A stretch of DNA of 22,666 nucleotides from an uncultured Collinsella sp. (GTDB lineage: Bacteria > Actinomycetota > Coriobacteriia > Coriobacteriales > Coriobacteriaceae), in NCBI GenBank assembly GCA_902494685.1, contig CABUUE010000004.1, positions 1 through 22,666 of the forward strand, in the 5' to 3' direction. Both the position numbers and the translations under genes were made by a program. Of the stretch, positions 13,643-22,666 are shown piece by piece. The notes under the pieces were generated by a model that saw only the letters and a list, made by a program, of their open reading frames with translations, was not told the origin of the DNA and made no database searches. Numbering within the stretch: position 1 is the first letter of the stretch; each line of letters opens with the position of its first letter.

Positions 13643-15943
13643 TTACTCGGCAGCGGCCTTGAACTTGTTGTAGTTGATCAGGCAGCCGGCCTTGACGATG
13701 GCACGCTCCTCTGCCGTCATATCGGCAATGTAGAGCTCAATCTGCTCGACCGCACCGTCGGCGCGCACCACGTAGGCGGCGATGTCCTTTAGGTCGCCAT
13801 CGAGCGCGGCGCGGATACCCGGCACAAAGACGTAATCGTCCACCTCAAAGTTGGGCTCCGCCTCCATCTGGAAGGGCACCATGCCCCAGTTCATCACGTT
13901 GGAGCGATAGCGCTTGGTGGCGTACTCGTGGACGATGTTGGCCAGGCCGCCAATTACGCGCTGGCAGCTCGCGGCCTGCTCGCGGGCAGAACCGTCGCCG
14001 GGCTTCTTGGCGTAGAGCATGGAGCCGTACTCAGTCGCCTTGGCATCGGCCGCGACGCCCGCACCAGCCAGCGCCTCAAACACACCGGCAAGCTCGGCAT
14101 CGAGCGCCGCCAGGTCGCCCGCGGACTCGCCGGCCACGCGGCGCTTCTCCACGGCGTCGACTTCCTTGGAGCGACCCACGTAGGCCGGATCGCGGCGGCT
14201 GAGCGTAAACTCGGCCAGACCCAGCGGGTTGGAGCGGAAGGAGCTCGTCTCGCCCGAGGGAATGAGCTCGTCGGTCGTGGTGACCGGGTCCATGATCTTG
14301 GAACACACCTTGAGCAGGATGTCGTCGCCGAGAGGCTCCATCGCGGGCCACGGCTTGATGTTGGGGCCCTCGACCAGCTCGTCGGCCGGCTCAGCCTTGC
14401 CAAAGCCCCAGTACACGCGCTTTTTGTACGGCGCGTCGTCGAAGGTGTACTCGCAGGCCTCGTCCCAGGTCTCCTCGGGCAGGTCGGTCGCCGGCGTCAG
14501 GATGCCGCCGTTGGCCGCCGTCGCCGCAATGGAGCGGGCGTCCATCAGGGCCACGGCGCTCAGCTGGCCGTTGCCCGGCTTGGAACCCTCGCGATTGGGG
14601 AAGTTGCGCGTGGTGTGGCGGATCGAAAGGCCGTTGTTGGCGGGCGTGTCGCCGGCGCCGAAGCACGGGCCGCAGAACGCCGTGCGCACGATCGCACCGG
14701 CCTCCATGAGGTCGTAGATGTAGCCGCGACGTGTAAGCTCGAGCGCCACGGGCTGGCTCGTGGGATAGACCGACAGCGAAAACTCGCCGCAGCCGGTGTT
14801 GGCGCCCTTAAGCACGCGGGCAGCCTGGACCACGGAGTCGTAGTTGCCGCCCGAGCAGCCGGCGATGACGCCCTGCTGCACGTGCAGCTTGCCGTCGACG
14901 ATCTTGTCGAGCAGGCTAAAGTGCGTCTTACCCTCGCCGATCTTGGCGGCCTCGAGCTCGACCTCATGCAGGATGTCCTCGAGGTTCTCGTTAAGCTCGT
15001 CAATCTCAAAGCCGTTGGAAGGATGGAACGGCAGCGCGATCATGGGCTTGATGCTCGACAGATCGACCTCGACGCAGCCGTCGTAGTAGGCAACATCGGC
15101 GGGCTTGAGCTCGCGGTAGTCGTCGCCGCGGCCGTGCATGGTCAGAAACGCGTGCGTGTCCTCGTCGGTGGCCCAGATGCTCGACAGGCAAGTGGTCTCG
15201 GTGGTCATGACGTCGACGCCGTTGCGGTAGTCGGTCGTCATGCTCGCGATGCCGGGGCCCACGAACTCCATGACCTTGTTCTTGACGTAGCCCTTGGCAA
15301 AGACGGCGCGGATGATGGCGAGCGCCACGTCGTGCGGGCCGACGCCGGGACGTGGGGCGCCCGTGAGGTAGATGGCAACGACGCCGGGATAGGCAACGTC
15401 GTAGGTGTCGCGCAGCAGCTGCTTGGCCAGCTCGCCGCCGCCCTCGCCCACGGCCATGGTGCCCAGGGCGCCATAGCGGGTGTGCGAGTCGGAGCCCAGG
15501 ATCATCTTGCCGCAACCGGCAAAGTTCTCACGCATAAAGGAGTGGATGACGGCGATATGCGGCGGGACGAAGATGCCGCCGTACTTCTTGGCCGCGGAAA
15601 GGCCAAAGACGTGGTCATCCTCGTTGATGGTGCCGCCCACGGCGCACAGCGAGTTATGGCAGTTGGTGAGCACGTAGGGCAGCGGGAACTGCTCCATGCC
15701 CGAGGCGCGCGCCGTCTGGATGATGCCGACAAAGGTGATATCGTGGCTCGCCATGGCATCGAAGCGAATCTTGAGCGCCTCGGGATCTCCGGACGTATTG
15801 TGTGCCTGGAGGATCGAATACGCGATGGTGCCGCGCTTGGCATCCTCGGGCGTCTGCGTAATACCGCGCTCGGCAGCCTCGGCCGCAGGCACAACCTCGC
15901 TGCCGCCACGCAGGTAGATGCCGTCCTCGTACAGCTTAACCAT
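13643..15943 (-). CDS. Aconitase-family hydratase (YbhJ-like)
   Basis: A 766-residue [4Fe-4S] hydro-lyase of the aconitase superfamily, probably cytoplasmic. Landmarks are SDSHT (151-155), a typical substrate-site motif, and the three cluster cysteines Cys363 (AGCSGG), Cys424 and Cys427 (CGPCFG), all present. A C-terminal swivel domain includes the RYRSNVMNWGMVPF region. The overall pattern and length match the putative hydratase YbhJ branch better than AcnA or AcnB, so the substrate may not be citrate. The frame is open to 16063, but GGGAG five bases before the ATG at 15941-15943 fixes the start. A small hairpin (GCCCGA-AAGGC-TCGGGC, 15959-15975) precedes it. It is monocistronic, with its own terminator at 13464-13496. 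Confidence 0.85.
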   Translation of the reverse strand: MVKLYEDGIYLRGGSEVVPAAEAAERGITQTPEDAKRGTIAYSILQAHNTSGDPEALKIRFDAMASHDITFVGIIQTARASGMEQFPLPYVLTNCHNSLCAVGGTINEDDHVFGLSAAKKYGGIFVPPHIAVIHSFMRENFAGCGKMILGSDSHTRYGALGTMAVGEGGGELAKQLLRDTYDVAYPGVVAIYLTGAPRPGVGPHDVALAIIRAVFAKGYVKNKVMEFVGPGIASMTTDYRNGVDVMTTETTCLSSIWATDEDTHAFLTMHGRGDDYRELKPADVAYYDGCVEVDLSSIKPMIALPFHPSNGFEIDELNENLEDILHEVELEAAKIGEGKTHFSLLDKIVDGKLHVQQGVIAGCSGGNYDSVVQAARVLKGANTGCGEFSLSVYPTSQPVALELTRRGYIYDLMEAGAIVRTAFCGPCFGAGDTPANNGLSIRHTTRNFPNREGSKPGNGQLSAVALMDARSIAATAANGGILTPATDLPEETWDEACEYTFDDAPYKKRVYWGFGKAEPADELVEGPNIKPWPAMEPLGDDILLKVCSKIMDPVTTTDELIPSGETSSFRSNPLGLAEFTLSRRDPAYVGRSKEVDAVEKRRVAGESAGDLAALDAELAGVFEALAGAGVAADAKATEYGSMLYAKKPGDGSAREQAASCQRVIGGLANIVHEYATKRYRSNVMNWGMVPFQMEAEPNFEVDDYVFVPGIRAALDGDLKDIAAYVVRADGAVEQIELYIADMTAEERAIVKAGCLINYNKFKAAAE

Positions 15944-16114
15944 ACTGTCTCCCACTCTGCCCGAAAGGCTCGGGCGCATAGCATACATTCGTTCAATATC
16001 GTGCCATAGAACGGTTGCGAGTGGGTTACGAATCTGCGCGTTCACTTTATCTCGGTAAAGCAAAGGACGAGCCCAGTGTGGGGCCGGCAGATTTGGCGCA
16101 AGGGTGTCCCTTTC

Positions 16115-16144
16115 GACTAGTCATTTAAGAACGTCCCCAATGAC
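16115..16144. repeat. AAGAACGTCCCC palindromic unit (copy 2)
   Basis: This 30-base unit equals 117-146 except for two changes, at GTCATT and AATGAC instead of GTCGTT and AACGAC. The two changed bases pair with each other in the hairpin that the unit forms, so the stem is preserved. It lies between the hydratase and the heat-shock operon, in a stretch (15976-16182) where I see no gene. Confidence 0.8.
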
Positions 16145-16182
16145 TACCCATAACAACACCGATGTTTTGGCGCGGACAGCGA

Positions 16183-16281
16183 AAGCCCGCCAGAGCGAGC
16201 AAGGTGCCTTGAAACAAGGCGGCATTGATCTTTTGATCATGCCGTCGAAGTTGAAAGGCAGATTGCCGCTCTGGCGGGCTT
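16183..16281. other. 99-base multi-hairpin element downstream of hspR
   Basis: A perfect 15-bp outer stem (AAGCCCGCCAGAGCG at 16183-16197 with its complement at 16267-16281) encloses two further hairpins: GCCTTG-AAA-CAAGGC (16206-16220) and GGCATTGATC-TTTT-GATCATGCC (16221-16243, one bulge). TGCCTT (16205-16210) can alternatively pair with AAGGCA (16254-16260). The result is a branched, tRNA-like outline but with no tRNA sequence. It follows the dnaK operon on the minus strand and could be its 3' end, a small RNA, or a structured mobile repeat. Confidence 0.75.
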
Positions 16282-16294
16282 GCAGCGTCAACTG

Positions 16295-16322
16295 GTTACG
16301 CGGTTTGGTAAAACCGCGTAAC
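16295..16322 (-). other. Perfect 12-bp hairpin at the hspR stop codon
   Basis: GTTACGCGGTTT (16295-16306) pairs perfectly with AAACCGCGTAAC (16311-16322) around a four-base loop. The stem starts at the last base of the hspR stop codon. There is no T-tract, so it is probably an mRNA 3' structure or part of the neighbouring repeat cluster rather than a simple terminator. Confidence 0.75.
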
Positions 16323-16738
16323 TACAAATCCCCTCCGGCGCCCAGCAGCTTGCGCATGACTTGCTCGGGGTTGACTGAGCCGTCGCGCGGGGCCAGGGCG
16401 GTGATCTTCTTCTGCATCTTGTACTCGTGCAGCTCGTCCTCGAGCTGGCGCACGCGGGCACGGAGTTTTTCGTTCTCGCGCTCGCGCTCCTCGGCACGCT
16501 CCTTCATATCGAGGATACGCACCACGCCGGCAAGGTTGATGCCCTCGTCGGTCAGCTGGTTGATGAGCTCCAGGCGCTCGATATCGGCACGCGAATACAG
16601 GCGCGTATTGCCGCCCGAGCGCTGGGGGTTCACCAGGCCCTTGGACTCGTAGACGCGCAGAGTCTGCGGATGCATGCCGGTCAGCTCGGCCGCCACGCTG
16701 ATCATGTACAGCGGTTTGTTCCTATTGTCCTCGGCCAT
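16322..16738 (-). CDS. hspR: Heat-shock repressor HspR (MerR family)
   Basis: HspR represses chaperone genes in actinobacteria and binds HAIR inverted repeats; DnaK acts as its co-repressor, so sequestration of DnaK by misfolded protein releases it. The 138-residue protein has the MerR helix-turn-helix (YMISVAAELTGMHPQTLRVYESKGLV, about 11-36, seen in two parts) and wing (GGNTRLYSRADIERL), followed by a coiled coil of charged residues (about 77-112) and a short tail. The length fits the family. It is the last gene of dnaK-grpE-dnaJ-hspR, 72 bases after dnaJ. The likely targets in this window are the identical elements before dnaK and clpB. Confidence 0.95.
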   Translation of the reverse strand: MAEDNRNKPLYMISVAAELTGMHPQTLRVYESKGLVNPQRSGGNTRLYSRADIERLELINQLTDEGINLAGVVRILDMKERAEERERENEKLRARVRQLEDELHEYKMQKKITALAPRDGSVNPEQVMRKLLGAGGDL

Positions 16739-16810
16739 GCTACCTGACCCCTTTCCGTCTCGTTGTCGTCCATCATAAGCCCGTGGGCGCGGGCGTGCGC
16801 CACGACCGCC

Positions 16811-17776
16811 CTAGTACGTCGCCTTGTAACGGTTGACCTTCTCGCGGTAGTCGCGCGTGTCGGCCTCGCGCAGCTTGGTCATGGCGTCGCGCTCATCATC
16901 GGATAGGTTCGTGGGGACCTGCACCTTGATCTCGACAAGCAGTGCGCCTGTGCGGCCACGGTGCTTAACGTCGGGCGCCCCCATTTCCTTAAAGCGGAAC
17001 TTCTTGCCCGTCTGGGTACCCGCGGGCACCTTCAGGCGAACCGTCGCACCGCCGGGCGTCGGCACGTCCACCGTGCAGCCGAGCGCCGCCTCATAGACCG
17101 AGACCGGCACCTCCATGGTCACGTCGGCACCTTTGCGCTTAAACAGCGGATGCTCCTCCACGTGCGTGGTCACGACCAGGTCGCCGCGCTCGCCGCCGGC
17201 AACGCCATACTCGCCGCGACGTTTATAACGTAGCTTGCCGCCGTCGACCGCGCCCGCGGGCACCGAGACCGTAATGGTCTGCTGCTCGCCTGTCGAGGGA
17301 ATGCGATAGGTAACCTTGTGCGTCACGCCGCGAAACGCGTCCTCGGCCGTCACATCAACGGTCAGCGACAGGTCGCCGCCCTTGCGAGCACGGCTGCGGC
17401 CCGCGCCGGCACCGGCAGCGCCCGCAGCCCCGGCAAAGCCCGAGCCCCAGTCGCTGCCCCAGGCGCCGTTGCCGCTAAAGATGCTATCGAAGATGTCGCC
17501 CCAGCCGCTGGCGCCCGCGCCGGCACCGTAGCCTCCGCCATACGCGCCGCCTGCGCCCGGCATGCCGCCAAACATGAGCATCTGGTCGTACTCTTTGCGC
17601 TTCTTCTCGTCCGAAAGCGTCTCGTAGGCCTCGCTGATCTCCTTGAACTTGGCCTCGTCGCCGCCGGCATCGGGGTGATATTTTTGCGCGAGCTTGCGAA
17701 ACGCGCTCTTGATCTCTTTGTCGGAGGCGCTCTTGGATACGCCCAGGATGTCATAGAAGGTTTTGCCTGCAGCCAT
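16811..17776 (-). CDS. dnaJ: DnaJ/CbpA-type Hsp40 co-chaperone without zinc finger
   Basis: This J-protein delivers substrates to DnaK and stimulates its ATPase. The 321 residues contain a J domain (5-67) with the essential HPD at 34-36, a long Gly/Ala-rich linker with GGGYGAGAG and WGDIFDSIFSG (about 72-132), and the two beta-sandwich substrate domains (about 135-305). The CxxCxGxG zinc-binding repeats of classical DnaJ are absent, and only one cysteine is present in the whole protein. It is therefore a class B (CbpA-like) protein in the position usually held by full-length DnaJ. GGAGAGGAG precedes the start. A GC hairpin lies between it and grpE and may reduce its transcription relative to dnaK-grpE. 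Confidence 0.93.
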   Translation of the reverse strand: MAAGKTFYDILGVSKSASDKEIKSAFRKLAQKYHPDAGGDEAKFKEISEAYETLSDEKKRKEYDQMLMFGGMPGAGGAYGGGYGAGAGASGWGDIFDSIFSGNGAWGSDWGSGFAGAAGAAGAGAGRSRARKGGDLSLTVDVTAEDAFRGVTHKVTYRIPSTGEQQTITVSVPAGAVDGGKLRYKRRGEYGVAGGERGDLVVTTHVEEHPLFKRKGADVTMEVPVSVYEAALGCTVDVPTPGGATVRLKVPAGTQTGKKFRFKEMGAPDVKHRGRTGALLVEIKVQVPTNLSDDERDAMTKLREADTRDYREKVNRYKATY

Positions 17777-17845
17777 CGTAGCTCCTCTCCTGTTACATCC
17801 GCCGCCCCTGCGGACGGCGGCTCATGCTGTCATATGGCACTAGGT

Positions 17846-17879
17846 CAGAAAGGGCCCCGGGTGTTGCCCCGGGGCCCTT
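17846..17879 (-). terminator. Intra-operon hairpin between grpE and dnaJ
   Basis: A perfect 12-bp stem (AAGGGCCCCGGG 17850-17861 with 17868-17879) starts six bases after the grpE stop. On the minus strand it is followed only by TTTCT, a weak tail. It probably acts as a partial terminator or mRNA processing boundary, since dnaJ and hspR lack an obvious promoter of their own. Confidence 0.65.
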
Positions 17880-17884
17880 CTCAA

Positions 17885-18727
17885 TTACTCCTCGGTGCTC
17901 TCGGCCGTATCGGCCGCAGCATCCTCGGGCGCCGCTTCGGGCTCCGGTGCGGGGCGCTTCTCGCCACCGTAGGTCACCGTCACCATCGCGGAACGCAGAA
18001 TGCGGTCCGCCATGCGGTAGCCCTTCTGGTACACGTCGTTGACGGTCTCGTCGTACTGCGATGCGTCCTCGACGCGACCCACAGCCTGGTGCTCGAGCGG
18101 ATCGAACGCCTCGCCCTTGGGGTCGATGGGCTCAACGCCCTCGTGCGCAAACACGTCGAGCAGCTTGGCATGTACCGCATCGACGCCATCGACGAACTGC
18201 TTAAAATCGTCGGAAAGCTCCTGGCTACGGGCATGGTCAATTGCACGCTCGATATCGTCGATCACCGGCAGCAGCGCAGTGACGAGCTTCTCGGTCGCGC
18301 GCTCGCGCTCGGCGATGCGCTCGTTGGCGGTGCGGCGACGGAAGTTCTCCCAGTCGGCCTGCAGACGGGCGGTGCGCTCGGTGGCGTCCTTCGCCTTGTC
18401 CTCGGCGGCCTTCTGAGCCTCTGCCGCAGCATCGAGCTCGCTGCGCACGTCGGCGAGCTCCTTTTGGGCCTGCTCGAACTTGAGCTTAAAGTCGCTGTCG
18501 GCGGCTTCCTCACCGGCGCGGATAGCGGCTTCCACCATCTCGTCCTCGGTCATCGTCGCCTCCTTGTTGGAATCCTCTACCTGGTTCTCGACAGCCTCGG
18601 CGGCCGCGGCCTCGTTGGCCTCGGTATCGTCGACGGCCTCTACGGGAATCTTCACGTCCTTCTCCTCAGAGTCAACGGGGGCGGCGCCAGCGGCAGCCGC
18701 CTCCGTGCGAGCTTTACGGGCGGACAT
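17885..18727 (-). CDS. grpE: Nucleotide exchange factor GrpE
   Basis: GrpE releases ADP from DnaK in the chaperone cycle. The 280-residue protein is longer than most (about 190-230) because of low-complexity acidic and Ala-rich tails at both ends (residues 1-75 and about 255-280). The core has the long dimerisation coiled coil (about 80-130) and the conserved DWENFRRRTANER segment (about 126-138), VTALLPVIDDIERAI, and the C-terminal beta domain with GYRMADRILRSAMVTV. It begins two bases after the dnaK stop, with its ribosome binding site inside the end of dnaK (GAGGACAAG), so the two are translationally coupled. Confidence 0.96.
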   Translation of the reverse strand: MSARKARTEAAAAGAAPVDSEEKDVKIPVEAVDDTEANEAAAAEAVENQVEDSNKEATMTEDEMVEAAIRAGEEAADSDFKLKFEQAQKELADVRSELDAAAEAQKAAEDKAKDATERTARLQADWENFRRRTANERIAERERATEKLVTALLPVIDDIERAIDHARSQELSDDFKQFVDGVDAVHAKLLDVFAHEGVEPIDPKGEAFDPLEHQAVGRVEDASQYDETVNDVYQKGYRMADRILRSAMVTVTYGGEKRPAPEPEAAPEDAAADTAESTEE

Positions 18728-18729
18728 GA

Positions 18730-20622
<1,893 letters not shown>

Positions 20623-20650
20623 TAGAAATTCCCTCTCTCTTGTGCGTTTG

Positions 20651-20678
20651 CACCGACTCGGCGGTCTGCCGAGCGGTG
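20651..20678 (-). promoter_or_regulatory. Hairpin in the dnaK 5' leader
   Basis: CACCGACTCGGC (20651-20662) pairs with GCCGAGCGGTG (20668-20678) with one bulged base and a five-base loop. It lies about 28 bases before the start codon and leaves the ribosome binding site free, so an mRNA-stability role is more likely than direct translational blocking. Confidence 0.6.
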
Positions 20679-20723
20679 TTTCGGCTTGTCTTTCAGGATG
20701 TAGTGTATCCCCTTATGGGCCGG

Positions 20724-20758
20724 AATATACAAAATCTAAGTCAATTCATATAAGATTT
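20724..20758 (-). promoter_or_regulatory. dnaK promoter with putative HspR operator
   Basis: On the minus strand, 20758-20732 reads AAA-TCTTATA-N7-ACTTAGA-TTT, identical to the clpB element at both half-sites and both flanks; only the spacer differs. TATATT (20729-20724) follows as a candidate -10 box at almost the same distance as TATAAG does at clpB. This conservation across two unlinked chaperone promoters supports a shared regulator. HspR is the obvious candidate because hspR is in the operon. Confidence 0.7.
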
Positions 20759-21042
20759 CTTATCTCTGAGAGTTTAGGTTCTCAAATGCGCAGGTAGATA
20801 CACTGTTTGAGTTCTCGGCAGATCTATTGAGATCTATGTAGAGTTGACTGAGGTGCGAGTCTGAAGCCGTGTCCCGTTTTGGACGTGGATTACGGGATGC
20901 GGTTTCCGCAAGCACGCTCAATCGCCCTATATTTCAAGTCACCTATAGCTAACATTTGCGCAGCTCAACGGCCTCACCTGCATGTTTTTTAGTAAGCCGC
21001 GGCATACTCGGCGAACGGTATGAAGATGCCGGTCAGAGGGTA
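20759..21042. other. Gene-free stretch between dnaK operator and ferredoxin promoter
   Basis: I see no supported gene here. Only short pairings occur, such as TGCGG-TTT-CCGCA near 20896-20911 and AGATCT pairs near 20821-20835. No CIRCE element or riboswitch was recognised. Confidence 0.5.
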
Positions 21043-21070
21043 TTGCAAACGGTCGCTCCCGTGGTATGTT
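21043..21070 (+). promoter_or_regulatory. Putative promoter of the ferredoxin gene
   Basis: TTGCAA (21043-21048), a 16-base spacer and TATGTT (21065-21070) form a plausible housekeeping promoter, giving a leader of about 55 bases. Confidence 0.5.
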
Positions 21071-21131
21071 TTTGCCCGAATCAAACCGGCGCGCATCGCC
21101 TGTAGCGTCGGTCAACAGAGAGGAAACTACC

Positions 21132-21317
21132 ATGGCTCATCCCGTAATTGATGCCGACGAGTGCATCGCTTGTGGCGTTTGCGTCGACTCCTGCCCCGCT
21201 GGCGTTCTGGAGCTCCAGGACGTCGCTACCGTCGCTGACGAGGACTCCTGCGTCGCCTGTGGCGCTTGCCAGGACGCTTGCCCCGCTGGCGCGATCACTG
21301 AGATCGTCGAGGAGTAA
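21132..21317 (+). CDS. 2[4Fe-4S] ferredoxin
   Basis: A 61-residue soluble electron carrier of the clostridial type. Two CxxCxxCxxxCP sets (Cys11/14/17/21 and Cys40/43/46/50) each give cysteines for one of the two clusters, and the two halves are internally repeated (CIACGVCVDSCPAG and CVACGACQDACPAG). It is acidic, as usual. The frame is open upstream to 21066, but AGAGAGGAAA before the ATG at 21132 fixes the start. It is monocistronic, with its own promoter and terminator. The large flavoprotein at 610-3387 is the sort of enzyme it could serve, but they are not linked. Confidence 0.95.
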   Translation: MAHPVIDADECIACGVCVDSCPAGVLELQDVATVADEDSCVACGACQDACPAGAITEIVEE

Positions 21318-21354
21318 CAACTCCCCACTTGCACACTCAAAAGTACACCGTGCA

Positions 21355-21398
21355 CAAAAAAGGAGGCTTCCGCATCGCCGCGGAGGCCTCCTTTTTGT
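21355..21398 (+). terminator. Bidirectional terminator between ferredoxin and niaR genes
   Basis: The stem AGGAGGCTTCCGC (21361-21373) pairs with GCGGAGGCCTCCT (21380-21392), one mismatch, followed by TTTTTGTTTG. Six A precede the stem, so it also works for the convergent niaR gene on the minus strand. Confidence 0.93.
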
Positions 21399-21460
21399 TT
21401 GTGCGGATAACTAATTTGGCACCGCTGCAGATTGCCGCTTAGGGGCGTTTGCAGCATCGG

Positions 21461-22006
21461 CTACGATAGGTCGTCTTCGTAGGGCATGAGGTCAGCCAAG
21501 TAGCCTTTCTCCTTGAGCATGGCCTCGATCTCGTCGAGGGTCTGCTCGTCTTCCGCCGCGATGCGATGGAAGTGGTAGCCGCTCGTCACCGTTAGTAGTG
21601 GAAAGCTCTTGCCGCTCTCGATATCGTGCAGGTAGCGCTCAACATCGCGACGATTGCGGATGTCCAGGTCGGCCGTGATCTTACCGTACACGCGGTGATT
21701 GACGATCACGTTGAGCACGGCACCACCGGCGTCGACGATACTCGTGAGCTCATCGCCTGCCTGCTCCACGCCGTGGCGAACCTTGACCAAGCGCGTGGGA
21801 ACAGCCGGACTGCTCGCCGCCTCCTGCAGCACGTAGCCGCGATTGGTCGCCACGATATCGTGCCCATCGGCGCGCAGCAGGGCGATGTCTTGCACGACAA
21901 TCTGGCGGCTCACACCCACCTCACGAGCAAGTGCGCTGCCGGAGACGGGGCCCTTGGCTCGCTCGAGCACGCCCATGATGGCACGGCGACGCTCGCGGGC
22001 GTCCAT
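21461..22006 (-). CDS. niaR: Niacin-responsive repressor NiaR
   Basis: NiaR represses NAD-biosynthesis and niacin-uptake genes when nicotinic acid is bound. The 181-residue protein has an N-terminal winged helix (1-60; SGSALAREVGVSRQIVVQDIA) and the C-terminal 3H domain. The metal-site residues known for this family fit: His78, Glu86, His145 and His147 (in KVRHGVEQAGDE and GYHFHRI). His104 (VNHRVYG) is also conserved. The start ATG overlaps the nadC stop in TAATG, a one-base overlap that implies translational coupling in one operon. It is likely autoregulatory together with nad genes outside the window. Confidence 0.93.
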   Translation of the reverse strand: MDARERRRAIMGVLERAKGPVSGSALAREVGVSRQIVVQDIALLRADGHDIVATNRGYVLQEAASSPAVPTRLVKVRHGVEQAGDELTSIVDAGGAVLNVIVNHRVYGKITADLDIRNRRDVERYLHDIESGKSFPLLTVTSGYHFHRIAAEDEQTLDEIEAMLKEKGYLADLMPYEDDLS

Positions 22007-22666
22007 TATTTACCGTCCAGCAGACGCAGGTGCTTAAGCGAGAGGTCGAGAATCGGCGCAGAGTGCGTCAGGGCGCCCGAGCTAATATAGTCGACACCCA
22101 GATCGGCCAGGGCGCGAATGTTGTCGGCGTCCACGTTGCCCGAACACTCGGTCTTGGCACGACCGGCGATAAGCTCGATAGCGGCCGCCATGTCGTCATG
22201 GGTCATATTGTCGAGCATGATAATGTCGGCACCGGCTTCCACGGCCTCGCGCACCATGTCCAGGTTCTCGCACTCGATCTCGACCGTCGCAGTAAACGAT
22301 GCATGGGCGCGCGCCATCTCGATTGCACGCGTCACGCCGCCGGCGGCATCGATGTGGTTGTCCTTGAGCATGACGGCCGTCGACAGGTTGTAACGGTGAT
22401 TGCTGCCGCCGCCAATCTCGACCGCGGCCTTCTCAAAGACGCGCATGCCCGGCGTGGTCTTGCGCGTATCGACGAGCACGGTCTTGGTGCCCTCGAGCGC
22501 CGCGGCCATCTGGTGCGTATAGGTAGCGATACCGCTCATGCGCTGCAGGTAGTTGAGTGCCACGCGCTCGCCCGAAAGCAGCACGCGCGCGTCGCCGCGC
22601 ACTTGGCCCACGTGGTCGCCGGCGTGCACCTCATCGCCATCGACGACATCAAACAGCACCGAGCTC
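22006..22666 (-). CDS. nadC: Nicotinate-nucleotide diphosphorylase (quinolinate phosphoribosyltransferase), partial
   Basis: NadC converts quinolinate and PRPP to nicotinate mononucleotide, the last step of de novo NAD synthesis. About 220 C-terminal residues are visible; the frame stays open to the window edge, so the N-terminus (roughly 60 residues of a usual 280) lies outside. Family motifs are all present: RVALNYLQRMSGIAT, LVDTRKTTPGMR, GGGSNHRYNLS, MLKDNH, VEIECEN, IIMLDNM and the C-terminal SSGALTHSAP. The phosphate-binding and catalytic Arg, Lys, Asp and His positions appear intact. It is followed by the overlapping niaR gene; nadA/nadB are probably further upstream, off the window. 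Confidence 0.97.
   Translation of the reverse strand, partial: SSVLFDVVDGDEVHAGDHVGQVRGDARVLLSGERVALNYLQRMSGIATYTHQMAAALEGTKTVLVDTRKTTPGMRVFEKAAVEIGGGSNHRYNLSTAVMLKDNHIDAAGGVTRAIEMARAHASFTATVEIECENLDMVREAVEAGADIIMLDNMTHDDMAAAIELIAGRAKTECSGNVDADNIRALADLGVDYISSGALTHSAPILDLSLKHLRLLDGK

Noticed and set aside
13928..16009. Long plus-strand frame of 693 codons opposite the hydratase gene
   Set aside because: Antisense shadow: no family motifs, while the minus strand has complete aconitase motifs.
16023..16063. Upstream start giving an 806-residue hydratase
   Set aside because: The extra 40 residues lack family similarity, while the internal ATG at 15943 has a clear GGGAG ribosome binding site and matches the expected start of the family.

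Overview
The window looks like a chromosomal segment of a high-GC anaerobic actinobacterium of the class Coriobacteriia, most likely a Collinsella relative from the gut. This rests on several signs: an actinobacterial dnaK-grpE-dnaJ-hspR operon, an HspR-type (not HrcA-type) heat-shock layout, a small two-cluster clostridial-type ferredoxin, a NiaR/NadC pair, a HypA nickel chaperone, and many long intergenic palindromes. The species assignment is inference; there is no rRNA gene here.

Region 1 (about 1-5420) is a redox locus. On the minus strand, a 925-residue flavoprotein with at least three ferredoxin-like cysteine sets is followed 30 bases later by hypA. Divergent from it are a TetR repressor and an eight-helix-class membrane protein (DUF5692-like). 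The shared intergenic region carries two perfect 15-bp palindromes that look like twin TetR operators. The four genes form a plausible but uncharacterised electron-transfer unit.

Region 2 (about 5420-9050) holds unlinked genes: a membrane-anchored 500-residue protein with a very acidic cytoplasmic tail, an AAA ATPase of the DUF4143 type with a 24-bp inverted repeat in its leader, and a 67-residue proline-rich small protein. A second long palindrome lies between the last two.

Region 3 (about 9050-13640) has clpB and then a gene-poor, repeat-rich stretch. A small exported protein of unknown function (12580-13227) sits between two diverged, collinear direct-repeat blocks of about 270 bp. Each block contains two 55-57 bp palindromes, a CCACAAAGG palindrome and a terminator-like tail.

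Region 4 (about 13640-20760) has a YbhJ/aconitase-like hydratase, more palindromic elements, then the operon dnaK-grpE-dnaJ-hspR (transcribed right to left). Upstream of dnaK and of clpB lies the same 27-bp inverted-repeat element, positioned over the putative promoters. This is probably the HspR operator, so clpB and the dnaK operon would form one heat-shock regulon controlled by the hspR product.

Region 5 (about 20760-22666) carries a ferredoxin gene with its own promoter and terminator, and the convergent nadC-niaR pair of NAD biosynthesis; nadC runs off the window edge.

The most unusual signals are the families of intergenic palindromes (one showing paired compensatory substitutions between copies), the orphan gene framed by duplicated repeat blocks, and the iron-sulfur flavoprotein locus. 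No complete mobile element, CRISPR array, tRNA or rRNA was recognised.
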